From Halobacillus locisalis (GTDB lineage Bacteria; Bacillota; Bacilli; Bacillales; Halobacillaceae), in the NCBI RefSeq assembly GCF_013694105.1, contig NZ_JACEFG010000001.1, forward strand, positions 1,302,001 through 1,366,000: DNA of 64,000 nucleotides, given 5' to 3'. Under the pieces are notes generated by a model. That model did no database searches, was not told where the DNA came from, and was given only the letters and a program-made list of their open reading frames with translations. Every line of letters starts with the position of its first letter. The stretch's first letter is position 1. Of this stretch, positions 17,733 through 26,770 are shown in pieces. Both the position numbers and the translations under genes were made by a program.

Positions 17733-18158
17733 CTACTCCTGATTTTGGTATTTTTTCATGAGCAAGCACTCATTTCCCTTTTCATTATAACGTAAAACAT
17801 CCATAACTCTAAGCAATAAGACAATTCCTCGACCCGGTTCGTCGATATGTTCTAAACGAGGGAACCAATGCTTCAAATCGTTAGGCGAATGGTAACGTCT
17901 CCAGTCAAACCCGTCGCCTTGATCATTTATCCTTACCAACATACGTGTTTTCATAAATGATATATGCACCCGAATATCTTTGTCAGTACTTTGACGGTGC
18001 CCGTGCTTCCAAGCATTTAAAATGGCTTCCGAGATAGATGCCTCAACGAGTAGTTGATCCATCCCGAACCCCTGAACTAAATGAGGGTAATAACGCTTTC
18101 TAATCTCTCTAATTTGTTGTGGGTTGTTGATGTTCAAATCAAATGATGTTTTCATCAT
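17733..18158 (-). CDS. RsbW-like ATP-binding protein (anti-sigma kinase type)
   Basis: 141 residues with a GHKL ATPase fold. The N-box is SEAILNAWKHG, the G1 box NDQGDGFDW and the G2 box GRGIVLLL; key residues appear intact. Proteins of this class (RsbW, SpoIIAB, RsbT) phosphorylate a STAS partner or sequester a sigma factor. The STAS gene lies just upstream in the same operon and is the obvious partner. No sigma factor or PP2C phosphatase is encoded nearby. ATG after GGAGAGG. Confidence 0.8.
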   Translation of the reverse strand: MMKTSFDLNINNPQQIREIRKRYYPHLVQGFGMDQLLVEASISEAILNAWKHGHRQSTDKDIRVHISFMKTRMLVRINDQGDGFDWRRYHSPNDLKHWFPRLEHIDEPGRGIVLLLRVMDVLRYNEKGNECLLMKKYQNQE

Positions 18159-18326
18159 TCAACCTCTCCTCTACACAGTGATTCCTAAAATAGGTATCAT
18201 CGCATCCCCTATGCGTCTTTCTCGTTTTTCCTATTCCCTAAAGAAGAAGGATTTAAAAGGGAACGGACTAAAAATAAACGATCCGACACAAATTGTTCAG
18301 ATTCGAGATCAAATGATTCAATCAAT

Positions 18327-18629
18327 TTATTTCCATTTAAAATTGGGAGAAATCTTAGTTAAATCAAACAATTCCCTTATCGGTTTTGAAGCCCCAACAA
18401 TGGTTGCAGTCCCGTTCACCGACCTGAGCCTTTTGCTTAGTGTTACAAGGACTCCAAGTCCAGCGCTATCCAAAAATGTCGTGCGGGATAAGTCCAATAC
18501 GAATTGATCCCTCCCCGCTTCAACCTCAGACAATAATGTTTCCCTTAACTCGGCTGCCTCCTGGACATGTATTTGATCTTCTAACCGAATGGTGGTGCTA
18601 TGATTAAGAGGCGTAGTCGTTTTTGACAT
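18327..18629 (-). CDS. STAS domain protein (anti-sigma factor antagonist type)
   Basis: 100 residues, a single STAS domain. The phosphorylatable serine is Ser55 in [12 protein letters not shown], as in SpoIIAA and RsbV. The start overlaps the end of the chemoreceptor gene by 26 nt. About 170 nt separate it from the RsbW-like gene downstream. Its position suggests it carries a signal between receptor and kinase (inference). Confidence 0.85.
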   Translation of the reverse strand: MSKTTTPLNHSTTIRLEDQIHVQEAAELRETLLSEVEAGRDQFVLDLSRTTFLDSAGLGVLVTLSKRLRSVNGTATIVGASKPIRELFDLTKISPNFKWK

Positions 18630-20016
18630 TCAACTTCCCCCCTTCTACTTGAATTAATGGTTCCTGGGGAGAGGAAGACTGACTTTGGTCTGTATGGAAT
18701 ACCGCCATTTCATCGTGTAGTCGTGTTGCCATCTCACTCATTTGTTCTGATGTCCCAGATATATTATTGATTGCCTCTTGAACCTCAACCATACTACCAT
18801 TGATACGGTTCGAAGCCAGATCTGTTTGGTCGATGAACGTCCCCATGCCCTTGATCAATGATATGATATCTTCACTTGTCGCTACTTTTTCATCCGTAAT
18901 CTCTTTGATTTTTTCCATATGATAGACAGATGATAGAACGGATTCTTCGATTTCTGCTAACGCTGAACCTGCTTTTTCAACAGAAGTAACCCCTTCGTCA
19001 ACAAGTGTTGCAGTGTGGTCCATTTCGAGAGTGGCTTTGTTTGTAGTTTCCGTCACCGACCTGACGATTTGAGATACTTCTTCCGCTTCCTTCGTCGACT
19101 GCTCAGCCAACTTACGAACTTCATCAGCTACAACCGCAAAGCCTTTGCCGGCTTCTCCTGCTCTCGCGGCTTCGATTGCTGCATTCAATGCAAGTAGGTT
19201 TGTCTGTTCAGCAATATTCGTGAGCGTATCAACAATGGAAGTGATTTGATTGGAGTATTCATTGAGCCTTTCTACTTCCTGTTTAGAAGTCAAACTTTGG
19301 TTTCTTATTTCATTCATTTTTTCGATGACGTGATCCACCGATTCCTTTCCACTTACCGTTGTTGCTAACGAATGCTTAGAAGAAGATTGTGACTTTTCTG
19401 CTTTACCTTGTGCGATTTGGATTAGCGAAGACAGTTCTAGTAAACTTTGAGACACCTCGCGAATCGTCCGTTCTCCTCTTGCTGCGATTACCTGAAGCGC
19501 CTCACCTTGTTCGCGCACCTCGGAAGCCTGACTTTCCACTTCTTCCGTTGATGCCGAGTTCTCTTCTGAAATGGCTGCAACCGATTCTGTCGAGTACTTA
19601 AATGTATGTATAACGCTCTCTAGTTTTCTATTTAAGTTGTTGAACGTACTCGTCAATTGACCTAACTCATCTGTTTGTTCAAGCACCAACTTCCTAGAAA
19701 GGTCGATTGTATCTCCATGCATATCTTTCATTTCCTTATTTAGATAGGTCAGTGGTTTCGTTACGTATTTCTTAATTCCAACCCCCACAAAAGCAATCAT
19801 GATGATTAAGTTTACAACTATTGTAAAATAAGTTTGTAGGAAGGCGACTGTTGTTGATCCTAAAACATCTAATACACCAGAATTAAAAAGTTGGCGCTGT
19901 AAGTAGGATAGCGGAGTACCCATTAAGAGACTGAAGATTGTAGCCCCAAGTATAATGAGCGTCAACTTCTTTGAGATGCTCATCTGTAATATTTTTTGTT
20001 TTCTAGAACTGTCCAC
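18604..20016 (-). CDS. Methyl-accepting chemotaxis protein with minimal sensor
   Basis: 470 residues. Two membrane segments (about 20-38 and 60-80) enclose only about 20 external residues, so there is no periplasmic-type ligand domain. A HAMP-like linker ([13 protein letters not shown]) and a full signalling domain follow, with the hairpin tip [19 protein letters not shown] and [18 protein letters not shown]. The GTG at 20016 is chosen because GGAGAGG is 9 nt upstream; an in-frame ATG at 20034 would add six residues but has no good Shine-Dalgarno. It overlaps the STAS gene. It may sense membrane state or signal through the partner-switch proteins downstream rather than, or as well as, CheA. 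Confidence 0.87.
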   Translation of the reverse strand: MDSSRKQKILQMSISKKLTLIILGATIFSLLMGTPLSYLQRQLFNSGVLDVLGSTTVAFLQTYFTIVVNLIIMIAFVGVGIKKYVTKPLTYLNKEMKDMHGDTIDLSRKLVLEQTDELGQLTSTFNNLNRKLESVIHTFKYSTESVAAISEENSASTEEVESQASEVREQGEALQVIAARGERTIREVSQSLLELSSLIQIAQGKAEKSQSSSKHSLATTVSGKESVDHVIEKMNEIRNQSLTSKQEVERLNEYSNQITSIVDTLTNIAEQTNLLALNAAIEAARAGEAGKGFAVVADEVRKLAEQSTKEAEEVSQIVRSVTETTNKATLEMDHTATLVDEGVTSVEKAGSALAEIEESVLSSVYHMEKIKEITDEKVATSEDIISLIKGMGTFIDQTDLASNRINGSMVEVQEAINNISGTSEQMSEMATRLHDEMAVFHTDQSQSSSPQEPLIQVEGGKLNVKNDYAS

Positions 20017-20119
20017 AAGCGTCATCCTCTCCATATTTATACCTAGTTGTTTATATCCCTAATGGACTAGATACAAACCTTATTTATATATTTATATAGA
20101 AACTGAATAGCAAAGAAAC

Positions 20120-20145
20120 AAGCCCAGCAAACTAGTGCTGGACTT
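20120..20145 (-). terminator. Terminator of murG
   Basis: Ten-bp stem AAGTCCAGCA / TGCTGGGCTT (one G-U) with a 6-nt loop, followed by a T-rich stretch on the minus strand. Confidence 0.7.
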
Positions 20146-20161
20146 GGATTGACTGTAAACG

Positions 20162-21235
20162 CTATTTCTTTTCTTCTTGTTGTATGATGGATATGATTTT
20201 ATCCTTCGTTTTTCCGCTTTTATATTCGCTCATTTTGTCTAAAAATGCTTGCTTGTTGTCCATTAATGATTGAAGATCAGACAGTAACCTCTCACTCGTC
20301 AGCTCCTCTTCTTCAAGTTTCATCGCATACCCCTGTTTGACAAAAGAATCGGCATTCAAAATTTGGTCGCCTCGACTCGCCTCACGTGACAGAGGAATCA
20401 ATAGCATGGGCTTGTTCAGTGCCAAGAACTCAAAGATGGCATTCGAGCCGGCACGAGACACGATATAGTCTGTTGCAGCAAATAAGTCTTTCAGCTCATC
20501 ATTCACATATTCAAATTGAGCATACCCGCGTCTGTTAATCGTTGTATCCTTTTGTTTCTTACCACATAGATGAATGATTTGTACATCCTCTAACAGCTCA
20601 TCCAAATTGTCTCGAACCGCATCGTTGATTTTCTTGGATCCAGTACTTCCTCCCATGACCATAATGACCGGCTTCTGTTTGTGGAATCCGCAATAAGAAA
20701 GGCCTTCCTGTCGACTTCCTTGAAACAGTTCTTCGCGAACGACCGCTCCGATGAAGGTTGCTTTATCTTCAGGTAGATGGTTCATCGTTTCAGGAAAAGT
20801 AGCCAGCACTTTCTTCGCAAATGGGAATGACAATTTATTTGCAAGTCCAGGCGTATAATCTGATTCATGAATAATCGTCGGGACCCCCTTAAGTTTGGCG
20901 GCTGCCACGACAGGGACAGAAACGAATCCTCCTTTTGAAAAAATCACCTGTGGTTTGGTCTTCGCTATGATTCGCGAAGCTTGCCATAATCCTTTTAACA
21001 CCTTGAAAGGATCTTTTATATTTTCTTTCGAAAGATATCTCCTTAATTTACCCGTAGAGATAGCGTGGTAATGCACGCCCTCAAGGGGCTCGATCAATTG
21101 CTTCTCAATGCCTTCGTATGAACCGATATAATCGATTTTGTACCCCTGCTTCTGGAATTCGGGAATCAGCGCCAAGTTAACGATGACGTGACCTGCCGTA
21201 CCTCCACCAGTGAATAATATTCGTTTCTGACTCAT
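20162..21235 (-). CDS. murG: MurG-type glycosyltransferase (lipid II synthesis)
   Basis: 357 residues, GT28 family. It should transfer GlcNAc from UDP-GlcNAc to undecaprenyl-PP-MurNAc-pentapeptide on the inner face of the membrane. The N-terminal loop is FTGGGTAGHVIVNLALIPEF. Further motifs are FSKGGFVSVPVV, IIHESDYTPGLANK, MVMGGSTGSKKIN and SRAGSNAIFEFLAL. The pattern TGGGTxGHVxVNL and the isolated position are those of the S. aureus-type MurG, not the dcw-cluster form (GGTGGHxxPAL). A second MurG may therefore exist elsewhere. Flanking genes are unrelated and it is followed by its own terminator. Confidence 0.87.
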   Translation of the reverse strand: MSQKRILFTGGGTAGHVIVNLALIPEFQKQGYKIDYIGSYEGIEKQLIEPLEGVHYHAISTGKLRRYLSKENIKDPFKVLKGLWQASRIIAKTKPQVIFSKGGFVSVPVVAAAKLKGVPTIIHESDYTPGLANKLSFPFAKKVLATFPETMNHLPEDKATFIGAVVREELFQGSRQEGLSYCGFHKQKPVIMVMGGSTGSKKINDAVRDNLDELLEDVQIIHLCGKKQKDTTINRRGYAQFEYVNDELKDLFAATDYIVSRAGSNAIFEFLALNKPMLLIPLSREASRGDQILNADSFVKQGYAMKLEEEELTSERLLSDLQSLMDNKQAFLDKMSEYKSGKTKDKIISIIQQEEKK

Positions 21236-21291
21236 GTTTGTTCACAACGTCCTTTCTTTGGTGCAAGTAAATAGGTATGATGGATCTAGTA

Positions 21292-21300
21292 TGCTATAAT
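21292..21300 (+). promoter_or_regulatory. Extended -10 promoter of MATE gene
   Basis: TGCTATAAT, a perfect TGN-TATAAT element, about 50 nt before the ATG. No clear -35 is seen. Confidence 0.5.
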
Positions 21301-21351
21301 CCTCGTACTCCACTCCTCTAATGGAATTGTAACAGAAAAGGAAGACTGATT

Positions 21352-22704
21352 ATGTACGAAACATCAACGTTACAAGAAAAAATTAAATTGTTCACAGTCA
21401 TCCTGCTCCCTATTTTAATCACACAACTAGGGATGTATGCGATGAATTTCTTCGATACTGTGATGTCAGGAAAAGCAGGACCTGATCAATTAGCGGGGGT
21501 TGCGATTGGATCGAGCGTTTGGGTTCCTGTATTCACCGGTCTGAATGGAATCCTCATGGCCATCTCTCCGATTGTGTCACAGTTAAAAGGTGCAAAAAAA
21601 GAAGATGAGATTCCGTGGTCGGTCAAACAAGGCGTGTACCTGGCAGTAGCTCTAGCCCTGCTGATCGGACTCGTTGGATATTTCCTATTGGACCCCATCC
21701 TCTCTCTGCTGAATATCGAGAGTTCTGTCAGATACGTCGCGAAGTTCTATTTAATCACGTTAGGAATTGGACTTGTCCCCTTATTCGCGTTTAACCTCTT
21801 GCGGTCGTTTGTTGATGCCCTTGGCTTAACAAAAATATCGATGGGCATCATTTTATTGACGCTGCCAGTAAATGTGTTTTTTAACTATGTATTCATTTTC
21901 GGTAAATTCGGTGCCCCTGAACTTGGAGGTGTCGGAGCAGGTGTGGCTTCCGCCTTAACGTATTGGTTCTCGTTCATCGTTCTCATCATCACGATACATA
22001 GGCAACGTCCGCTGCGTAAGTATGGGATACTAACCAATTTTCCAAAGCCATCGCTTATCGAGTGGTGGGCACAACTAAAGATCGGTATTCCAATCGGATT
22101 TGCCATCTTTTTTGAGACGAGTATCTTTGCGGCCGTTACATTTTTTATGACCGCTTACGATACATTCACCATCGCTGCTCATCAAGCAGCGATCAACTTT
22201 GCCTCGTTCTTGTATATGGTGCCTTTAAGTATTGCCTTTACGTTAACGATCGCAGTCGGGTATGAAGTCGGTGCCAAAAGGTATAAAGACGCCCGGACGT
22301 ATTCCTATTTAGGTATAGCCCTTGCTGTATGCATGTCTGTTGTGGCCGGATTACTTCTATTTGTGTTGGATGACTCGGTCGCCCGATTATATAGTTCCAA
22401 TCAAACCGTCATTGAATTAACGAAAAACTTTATCTTCTTCGCTATTTTCTTCCAGTTGTCCGATGCATTCGGAGCTCCTATACAGGGAGTTCTCAGAGGG
22501 TACAAAGATGTCAATATCACACTGGTTATGGCATTTGTATCTTACTGGGTGATTGGCCTTCCGAGTGGGTACTTAATGGCGAATTACACGGCACTCGGTC
22601 CATACGGCTATTGGATGAGCTTAATCATCGGGTTAACAGCAGGTGCCCTTGCTTTATTATTCCGTATGTTGCAATTGCAGAAAAAAAACATTCAAAGATC
22701 ATAA
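21352..22704 (+). CDS. MATE family multidrug efflux transporter
   Basis: 450 residues, twelve predicted membrane helices in two related halves, NorM-like. N-terminal ILLPILITQLGMYAMNFFDTVMSGKAG is typical of the first helix of each half. It should export cationic drugs in exchange for Na+ or H+. Its length fits the family. It is monocistronic, convergent with the aldehyde dehydrogenase, and shares a bidirectional terminator with it. Confidence 0.92.
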   Translation: MYETSTLQEKIKLFTVILLPILITQLGMYAMNFFDTVMSGKAGPDQLAGVAIGSSVWVPVFTGLNGILMAISPIVSQLKGAKKEDEIPWSVKQGVYLAVALALLIGLVGYFLLDPILSLLNIESSVRYVAKFYLITLGIGLVPLFAFNLLRSFVDALGLTKISMGIILLTLPVNVFFNYVFIFGKFGAPELGGVGAGVASALTYWFSFIVLIITIHRQRPLRKYGILTNFPKPSLIEWWAQLKIGIPIGFAIFFETSIFAAVTFFMTAYDTFTIAAHQAAINFASFLYMVPLSIAFTLTIAVGYEVGAKRYKDARTYSYLGIALAVCMSVVAGLLLFVLDDSVARLYSSNQTVIELTKNFIFFAIFFQLSDAFGAPIQGVLRGYKDVNITLVMAFVSYWVIGLPSGYLMANYTALGPYGYWMSLIIGLTAGALALLFRMLQLQKKNIQRS

Positions 22705-22707
22705 AAA

Positions 22708-22737
22708 AGTCGGTCTCATCCACTGAAGAGACCGACT
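22708..22737. terminator. Bidirectional terminator, MATE / aldehyde dehydrogenase
   Basis: Perfect 10-bp stem AGTCGGTCTC / GAGACCGACT with A-tract on the left and T-tract on the right, between two convergent genes. Confidence 0.85.
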
Positions 22738-22742
22738 CCTTT

Positions 22743-24173
22743 TTATTTATTCTGCAAGTTCATGACAATGAGTCTTTCTTCCGTCATATCTTCAATCGTA
22801 TATTTCGGCCCTTCTTTTCCCCAGCCACTTCCTTTTACCCCTCCATACGGCATCAAGTCTACACGGTATTGGGAAGAGTCGTTGATCATAAGTCCGCCGA
22901 CTTCAACATTGCGCGCCGCATAGAAAGCTGTGTCAATGTTTTGAGTAAAGATTCCGCCTTGCAAGCCATATTGCGATTGGTTCACCTCTTGAATACATTC
23001 GGTCATGTCTGTGAAAGGAATCAAATTCACAACTGGGGCAAACATTTCTTCACATACGACTTTCATATCATTGTTTACATTTGTCAGGATGGTCGGCTGA
23101 AGCAACGCACCTTCTCTCTCACCGCCAAAGACAACTTCTGCACCCGCCTGCTTCGCTTCTTCCATCCACTCTTCAGCCCGCTTCGCTTCATCTTCACTGA
23201 TCATTGGGCCCACGTCTGTGTCAGGGTCGTTGGGATCGCCAACCTTCAACTCTTTGATGGATTGAATGAATTGATCTTGGAATTCATCCCTAATATCCTC
23301 ATGAACATAAATTCGTTGAACTGAGATACAAACTTGTCCTGCAAAGGCATAACTTTTTGCTGCAACATTTTGGGCAGCAGCTTTGATATCCGCTTCCTTG
23401 TCTATAATGACGGGAGAATTGTTACCGAGTTCTAATACAAGTTTATTAAGCCCGGTATTCTGCTTTAACATCAAGCCGACTTTGGCACTACCCGTAAAGG
23501 TATAAAGATTGATCCGAGGGTCTTCCATCATTTGGTTCCCTACTGTTGAACCTGAACCGACGACAACATTGAAAAATCCTTTGGGCAATCCGGCTTTCTC
23601 GAATAGCTCCGCTAATTTGATAGCTGAAATGGGTGTTTTACTAGCCGGTTTCAACACGACTGCATTTCCTGCCGCTATGGCAGGAGCGATTTTATGAGAG
23701 ACCAAATTGATAGGAAAATTGAAGGGACTGATGGCTCCAACGACTCCTACGGGTACTTTAATGGTAAATGCCATTCGATTTTCTGAACCTGGAGCCGCTT
23801 CTACCGGTACCCCTTCCCCGTGAATCCTTTTGGCTTCTTCAGCAGACAGTTCAAAAGTCTGTGTGGCACGATCAATTTCCGTACGGGCCTGTTTTAATGG
23901 TTTACCCGCTTCAAGTGTAATGTTCTTCGCTAATTCCTCTTTATTTTCTTGTAGGAGTTCGCTTACTTTCTTTAATATCTTATAGCGGTCATATGGAGCG
24001 ATCTTTTCACGCTTGTAAGCTTTATGGGCCGCCTCGATTGCCATGTCCACTTCTTTTTCTGAAGCTTTCGCCACTTTCGCATATGGTTCTTGGGTGTATT
24101 TATTAAGTACTTCGAGCTCTTCTTCCGTTTTCGTCCACTCTCCGTTGATATATAAGGCATAACTTTTCACCAT
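22743..24173 (-). CDS. NAD(P)-dependent aldehyde dehydrogenase
   Basis: 476 residues. Catalytic Cys282 lies in FAGQVCISVQRIYV and the general base Glu248 in LVLELGNNSPV; the oxyanion Asn is in SPFNFPIN. The AGQVCISVQRI pattern is shared by lactaldehyde and related short-chain aldehyde dehydrogenases, but the substrate is not resolved. The ATG at 24173 has GGAG 8 nt upstream. The ATG at 24179 is too close to it, and the longer frame back to 24221 has no signal. Monocistronic. Confidence 0.88.
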   Translation of the reverse strand: MVKSYALYINGEWTKTEEELEVLNKYTQEPYAKVAKASEKEVDMAIEAAHKAYKREKIAPYDRYKILKKVSELLQENKEELAKNITLEAGKPLKQARTEIDRATQTFELSAEEAKRIHGEGVPVEAAPGSENRMAFTIKVPVGVVGAISPFNFPINLVSHKIAPAIAAGNAVVLKPASKTPISAIKLAELFEKAGLPKGFFNVVVGSGSTVGNQMMEDPRINLYTFTGSAKVGLMLKQNTGLNKLVLELGNNSPVIIDKEADIKAAAQNVAAKSYAFAGQVCISVQRIYVHEDIRDEFQDQFIQSIKELKVGDPNDPDTDVGPMISEDEAKRAEEWMEEAKQAGAEVVFGGEREGALLQPTILTNVNNDMKVVCEEMFAPVVNLIPFTDMTECIQEVNQSQYGLQGGIFTQNIDTAFYAARNVEVGGLMINDSSQYRVDLMPYGGVKGSGWGKEGPKYTIEDMTEERLIVMNLQNK

Positions 24174-24312
24174 AACCATTTCTCCTCTCTGTCTATCTAC
24201 AGTCTTTATTGCCAAAATCAAGGAGAGGTAAACGTCATAGCAGATTGTAACCCGTCAGGTTTCAGTTTCTAATTCTAAAGGATATAACATCATTTTTAAA
24301 AGAATCAAAAAA

Positions 24313-24341
24313 AGCCTGAATGGTGAAATACCATTCAGACT
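24313..24341 (-). terminator. Terminator of nupC
   Basis: Eleven-bp stem AGTCTGAATGG / CCATTCAGGCT (one G-U) with a 7-nt loop, followed on the minus strand by TTTTTTT. Confidence 0.85.
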
Positions 24342-24350
24342 CTTAATGAT

Positions 24351-25538
24351 TTAGATGAATAGTCCTGCGATTGTAGCGGAAAGCATAGAACCTAATGTTG
24401 CACCGATCAGCAACTTAAGACCGAAACCTGATACTTTTCCACCTTTTTCTGGATCAATACCTTGAACGGTACCTGCGATGATACCAATGGAAGAGAAGTT
24501 AGCAAAGCTTGTAAGGAAGACCGTTACAATACCGACCGTCTTCTCTGAAACGCCGCTCATCATTTCTTGGAATTGCAACATAGCAACAAATTCGTTTGTT
24601 ACAATCTTCGTACCCATAATGGCACCGGCATCGATGACTTCACTAGCTGGTATTCCCATTAGGATACCGATTGGTGAAATAATATAACCGAGAAGTTGTT
24701 GAAGAGTAAACCCGTTGAATACGGCCCCGAATACGGCGTTTACAAGTTCAAGAGATGCAATGAATGCAATTAGCATGGATGCTACAATCAAAGCGATTTT
24801 ACCACCATCGAGAGCACCATTACCCATTGCTTCGAAGAAACTCTTAGAGTTTGATACGTCTTGGATATCTACAACGTCTTCCTCTTTTGGAACTTTAACA
24901 GGTGAAATGATAGACGCTACGATTAAGGCACTGAACATGTTTAATGGCAACGCTACTAGGATATATTTTGGCGGCAGCATCCCCAAGTAAGCTCCTACAA
25001 TAGAAGCAGAAACAGATCCCATTGCTGATGCACTTACGATATATAAACGATTATCATTTAACGTGTGGAACTGTGACTTGATTGCAAGCAACGCTTCTGA
25101 TTGTCCGAAGAAGATACTGTTAACAGCGTTAAAGGACTCAACCTTTGGTAGTCCTGTTATCCATGAAAGACCCCAACCGAGATATTTAATGATGAAAGGC
25201 AAGATCTTTAAGTACGTCAACACGGAAAGAATTGTCGCAAAGAAGATGATGATCAACAGCACGTTGAAGAAGAATACGCCACCATCTCCAACTTGTACAC
25301 CACCAAGAACAAAGTTAACCCCTTCTGTACCGTACGCAATCAGTTTATTGAAGACCCACGAAATCCCTTCAATCACTAATTGTCCGATCCTCGTATTGAA
25401 CATGAAGAATGTAATGAGTAATTGAGCTAAAATCATTACTCCGATACCTGTATAATTGATGTTTTTGCGATCGTTAGACATTAGAAATGCAATAGCTAGA
25501 ATGACAACGACAGCAACAATTCCTAAAAGAATACCCAC
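24351..25538 (-). CDS. nupC: Concentrative nucleoside transporter, NupC family
   Basis: 395 residues, CNT family. The N-terminal helices are followed by the core with motifs GQSEALLAIKSQF, ASAMGSVSASIVGAYLGML, NEFVAML and TSFANFSSIGIIAGTVQG. It imports nucleosides with H+ or Na+. The upstream region holds a cre-like palindrome, in keeping with glucose repression of nucleoside uptake genes in Bacillus. Monocistronic. Confidence 0.9.
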   Translation of the reverse strand: MGILLGIVAVVVILAIAFLMSNDRKNINYTGIGVMILAQLLITFFMFNTRIGQLVIEGISWVFNKLIAYGTEGVNFVLGGVQVGDGGVFFFNVLLIIIFFATILSVLTYLKILPFIIKYLGWGLSWITGLPKVESFNAVNSIFFGQSEALLAIKSQFHTLNDNRLYIVSASAMGSVSASIVGAYLGMLPPKYILVALPLNMFSALIVASIISPVKVPKEEDVVDIQDVSNSKSFFEAMGNGALDGGKIALIVASMLIAFIASLELVNAVFGAVFNGFTLQQLLGYIISPIGILMGIPASEVIDAGAIMGTKIVTNEFVAMLQFQEMMSGVSEKTVGIVTVFLTSFANFSSIGIIAGTVQGIDPEKGGKVSGFGLKLLIGATLGSMLSATIAGLFI

Positions 25539-25580
25539 GAATAAATCCTCCCCATAATGATTTATAAAATAAAAACAAGT

Positions 25581-25602
25581 GTTATGAAAATGCTTACATA
25601 AC
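25581..25602. promoter_or_regulatory. Cre-like operator upstream of nupC
   Basis: TGAAAATGCTTACA (25585-25598) matches the CcpA consensus TGWAARCGNTWNCA with one mismatch. It sits within a perfect inverted repeat GTTATG / CATAAC with 10 nt between the arms, about 45 nt upstream of the start codon. Confidence 0.55.
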
Positions 25603-25761
25603 GTTTTACTAAATAAGATTTTATCAGGTTGTCAGACGTCATGCAAGGTAATTGTTAAATAAAAAATATTCTAACACCTGCAACTGTCTATTCACTTGCC
25701 TATCTACACTCACTACCACCGCTTTATTCTGCCCAAGTTTCTTCATAGAAACCAAAATAAA

Positions 25762-25782
25762 AAGAACTCATGACAAGTTCTT
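25762..25782 (-). terminator. Terminator of siderophore permease operon
   Basis: Stem AAGAACT / AGTTCTT with a short loop, then TTTTTATTTT on the minus strand. It ends at the last permease stop. Confidence 0.7.
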
Positions 25783-25783
25783 T

Positions 25784-26770
25784 CTAAGAAGAAGTTTGAA
25801 GTCTCCTTAATAGATACAGAAAATAAGGAGCACCTATGATGGCCGTAAAGATCCCCGCTGGTACTTCTGTAGGAGGAAACAATCCTCTTCCTAGTCCATC
25901 TGCCAACAATAATAGAGCTATTCCAACAAGAGCCGATGTTGGAAGCAAGTACGCATGACGATTTCCTACAAGCTGGCGGGCAATGTGCGGGGCCACGAGT
26001 CCAACAAACCCAAGGGTTCCTACAACGGCCACAGAAGCACCCGCAAGAGATACAGCAATGATCAACAATAACAAACGCGCTCTACGCACCGGCTCCCCGA
26101 GTCCCTCAGCTACGTCGTCTCCTAAGCTTAGAACATCTAGTTTTCGAGTAAGTAGCAGCGTAAGTGGAATCAATATGAGGATCCAAGGTAGCAAGAGCCA
26201 AACATCGGTCCAGTCTTTCCCCCACAGGCTACCGGTCAACCAAACAAGCGCAGCGTTCGTTTCTAATGGAAATTTCACAGTCAACAGTTGAATACCGGCT
26301 TGGCAAATCGACCCTAATGCGATGCCGACTAACGCGAGTGTCGCTGGCTTTACCCCTTGACGGTAGGCAAATAGATAAAGACCCAAGGTTACCAACCCCG
26401 CTCCTAGAAAAGCAGCAATCGGTAACCCGATGACAGGCAAATTCGGATATAGGATAATGACCGTAACCGCAGCGAGACCAGCACCTTTCGTAATCCCTAT
26501 TACGTCTGGCGATGCAAGTGGGTTACGAATGATTCCTTGGAGGATCGCTCCTGAGAAGCCTAGACCAGCACCTACTAAAATAGCCATTAAAATTCTTGGA
26601 AGACGGAAATTTTGAATGATAAACCCACTATTCCCTGCATCCAACCCTGTGAAGTATTGCCATAGAGTTCCAGGAGGGATATAGACGGCCCCCACTCCAA
26701 TAGAGAGAAATGCTCCGATCGCAACCAAAGCCGTAAGAATAAGGATCCACCGTATCGGGTGTCGCTTCAT
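25784..26770 (-). CDS. Iron-siderophore ABC permease (FecCD family), second
   Basis: 328 residues, about ten membrane helices, BtuC/FecCD fold. Family motifs include NPLASPDVIGITKGAGLAA, LVGIALGSICQAGIQL and the EAA-like coupling loop LGDDVAEGLGEPVRRAR near the middle, with GFVGLVAPHIARQLVG after it. The ATG overlaps the stop of the preceding permease gene (ATGA). Gene order is binding protein, permease, permease, as in B. subtilis yfiY-yfiZ-yfhA. No ATPase gene is present here, so a shared ATPase such as YusV is expected. Confidence 0.9.
   Translation of the reverse strand: MKRHPIRWILILTALVAIGAFLSIGVGAVYIPPGTLWQYFTGLDAGNSGFIIQNFRLPRILMAILVGAGLGFSGAILQGIIRNPLASPDVIGITKGAGLAAVTVIILYPNLPVIGLPIAAFLGAGLVTLGLYLFAYRQGVKPATLALVGIALGSICQAGIQLLTVKFPLETNAALVWLTGSLWGKDWTDVWLLLPWILILIPLTLLLTRKLDVLSLGDDVAEGLGEPVRRARLLLLIIAVSLAGASVAVVGTLGFVGLVAPHIARQLVGNRHAYLLPTSALVGIALLLLADGLGRGLFPPTEVPAGIFTAIIGAPYFLYLLRRLQTSS

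Noticed and set aside
18124-18507. 127-codon plus-strand ORF across the STAS gene region
   Set aside because: Antisense to the STAS gene and no ribosome binding site; the STAS and ATPase frames have conserved motifs.
22611-23324. 237-codon plus-strand ORF overlapping the MATE and aldehyde dehydrogenase genes
   Set aside because: Opposite to the dehydrogenase catalytic region, crosses a strong bidirectional terminator, and shows no domain.
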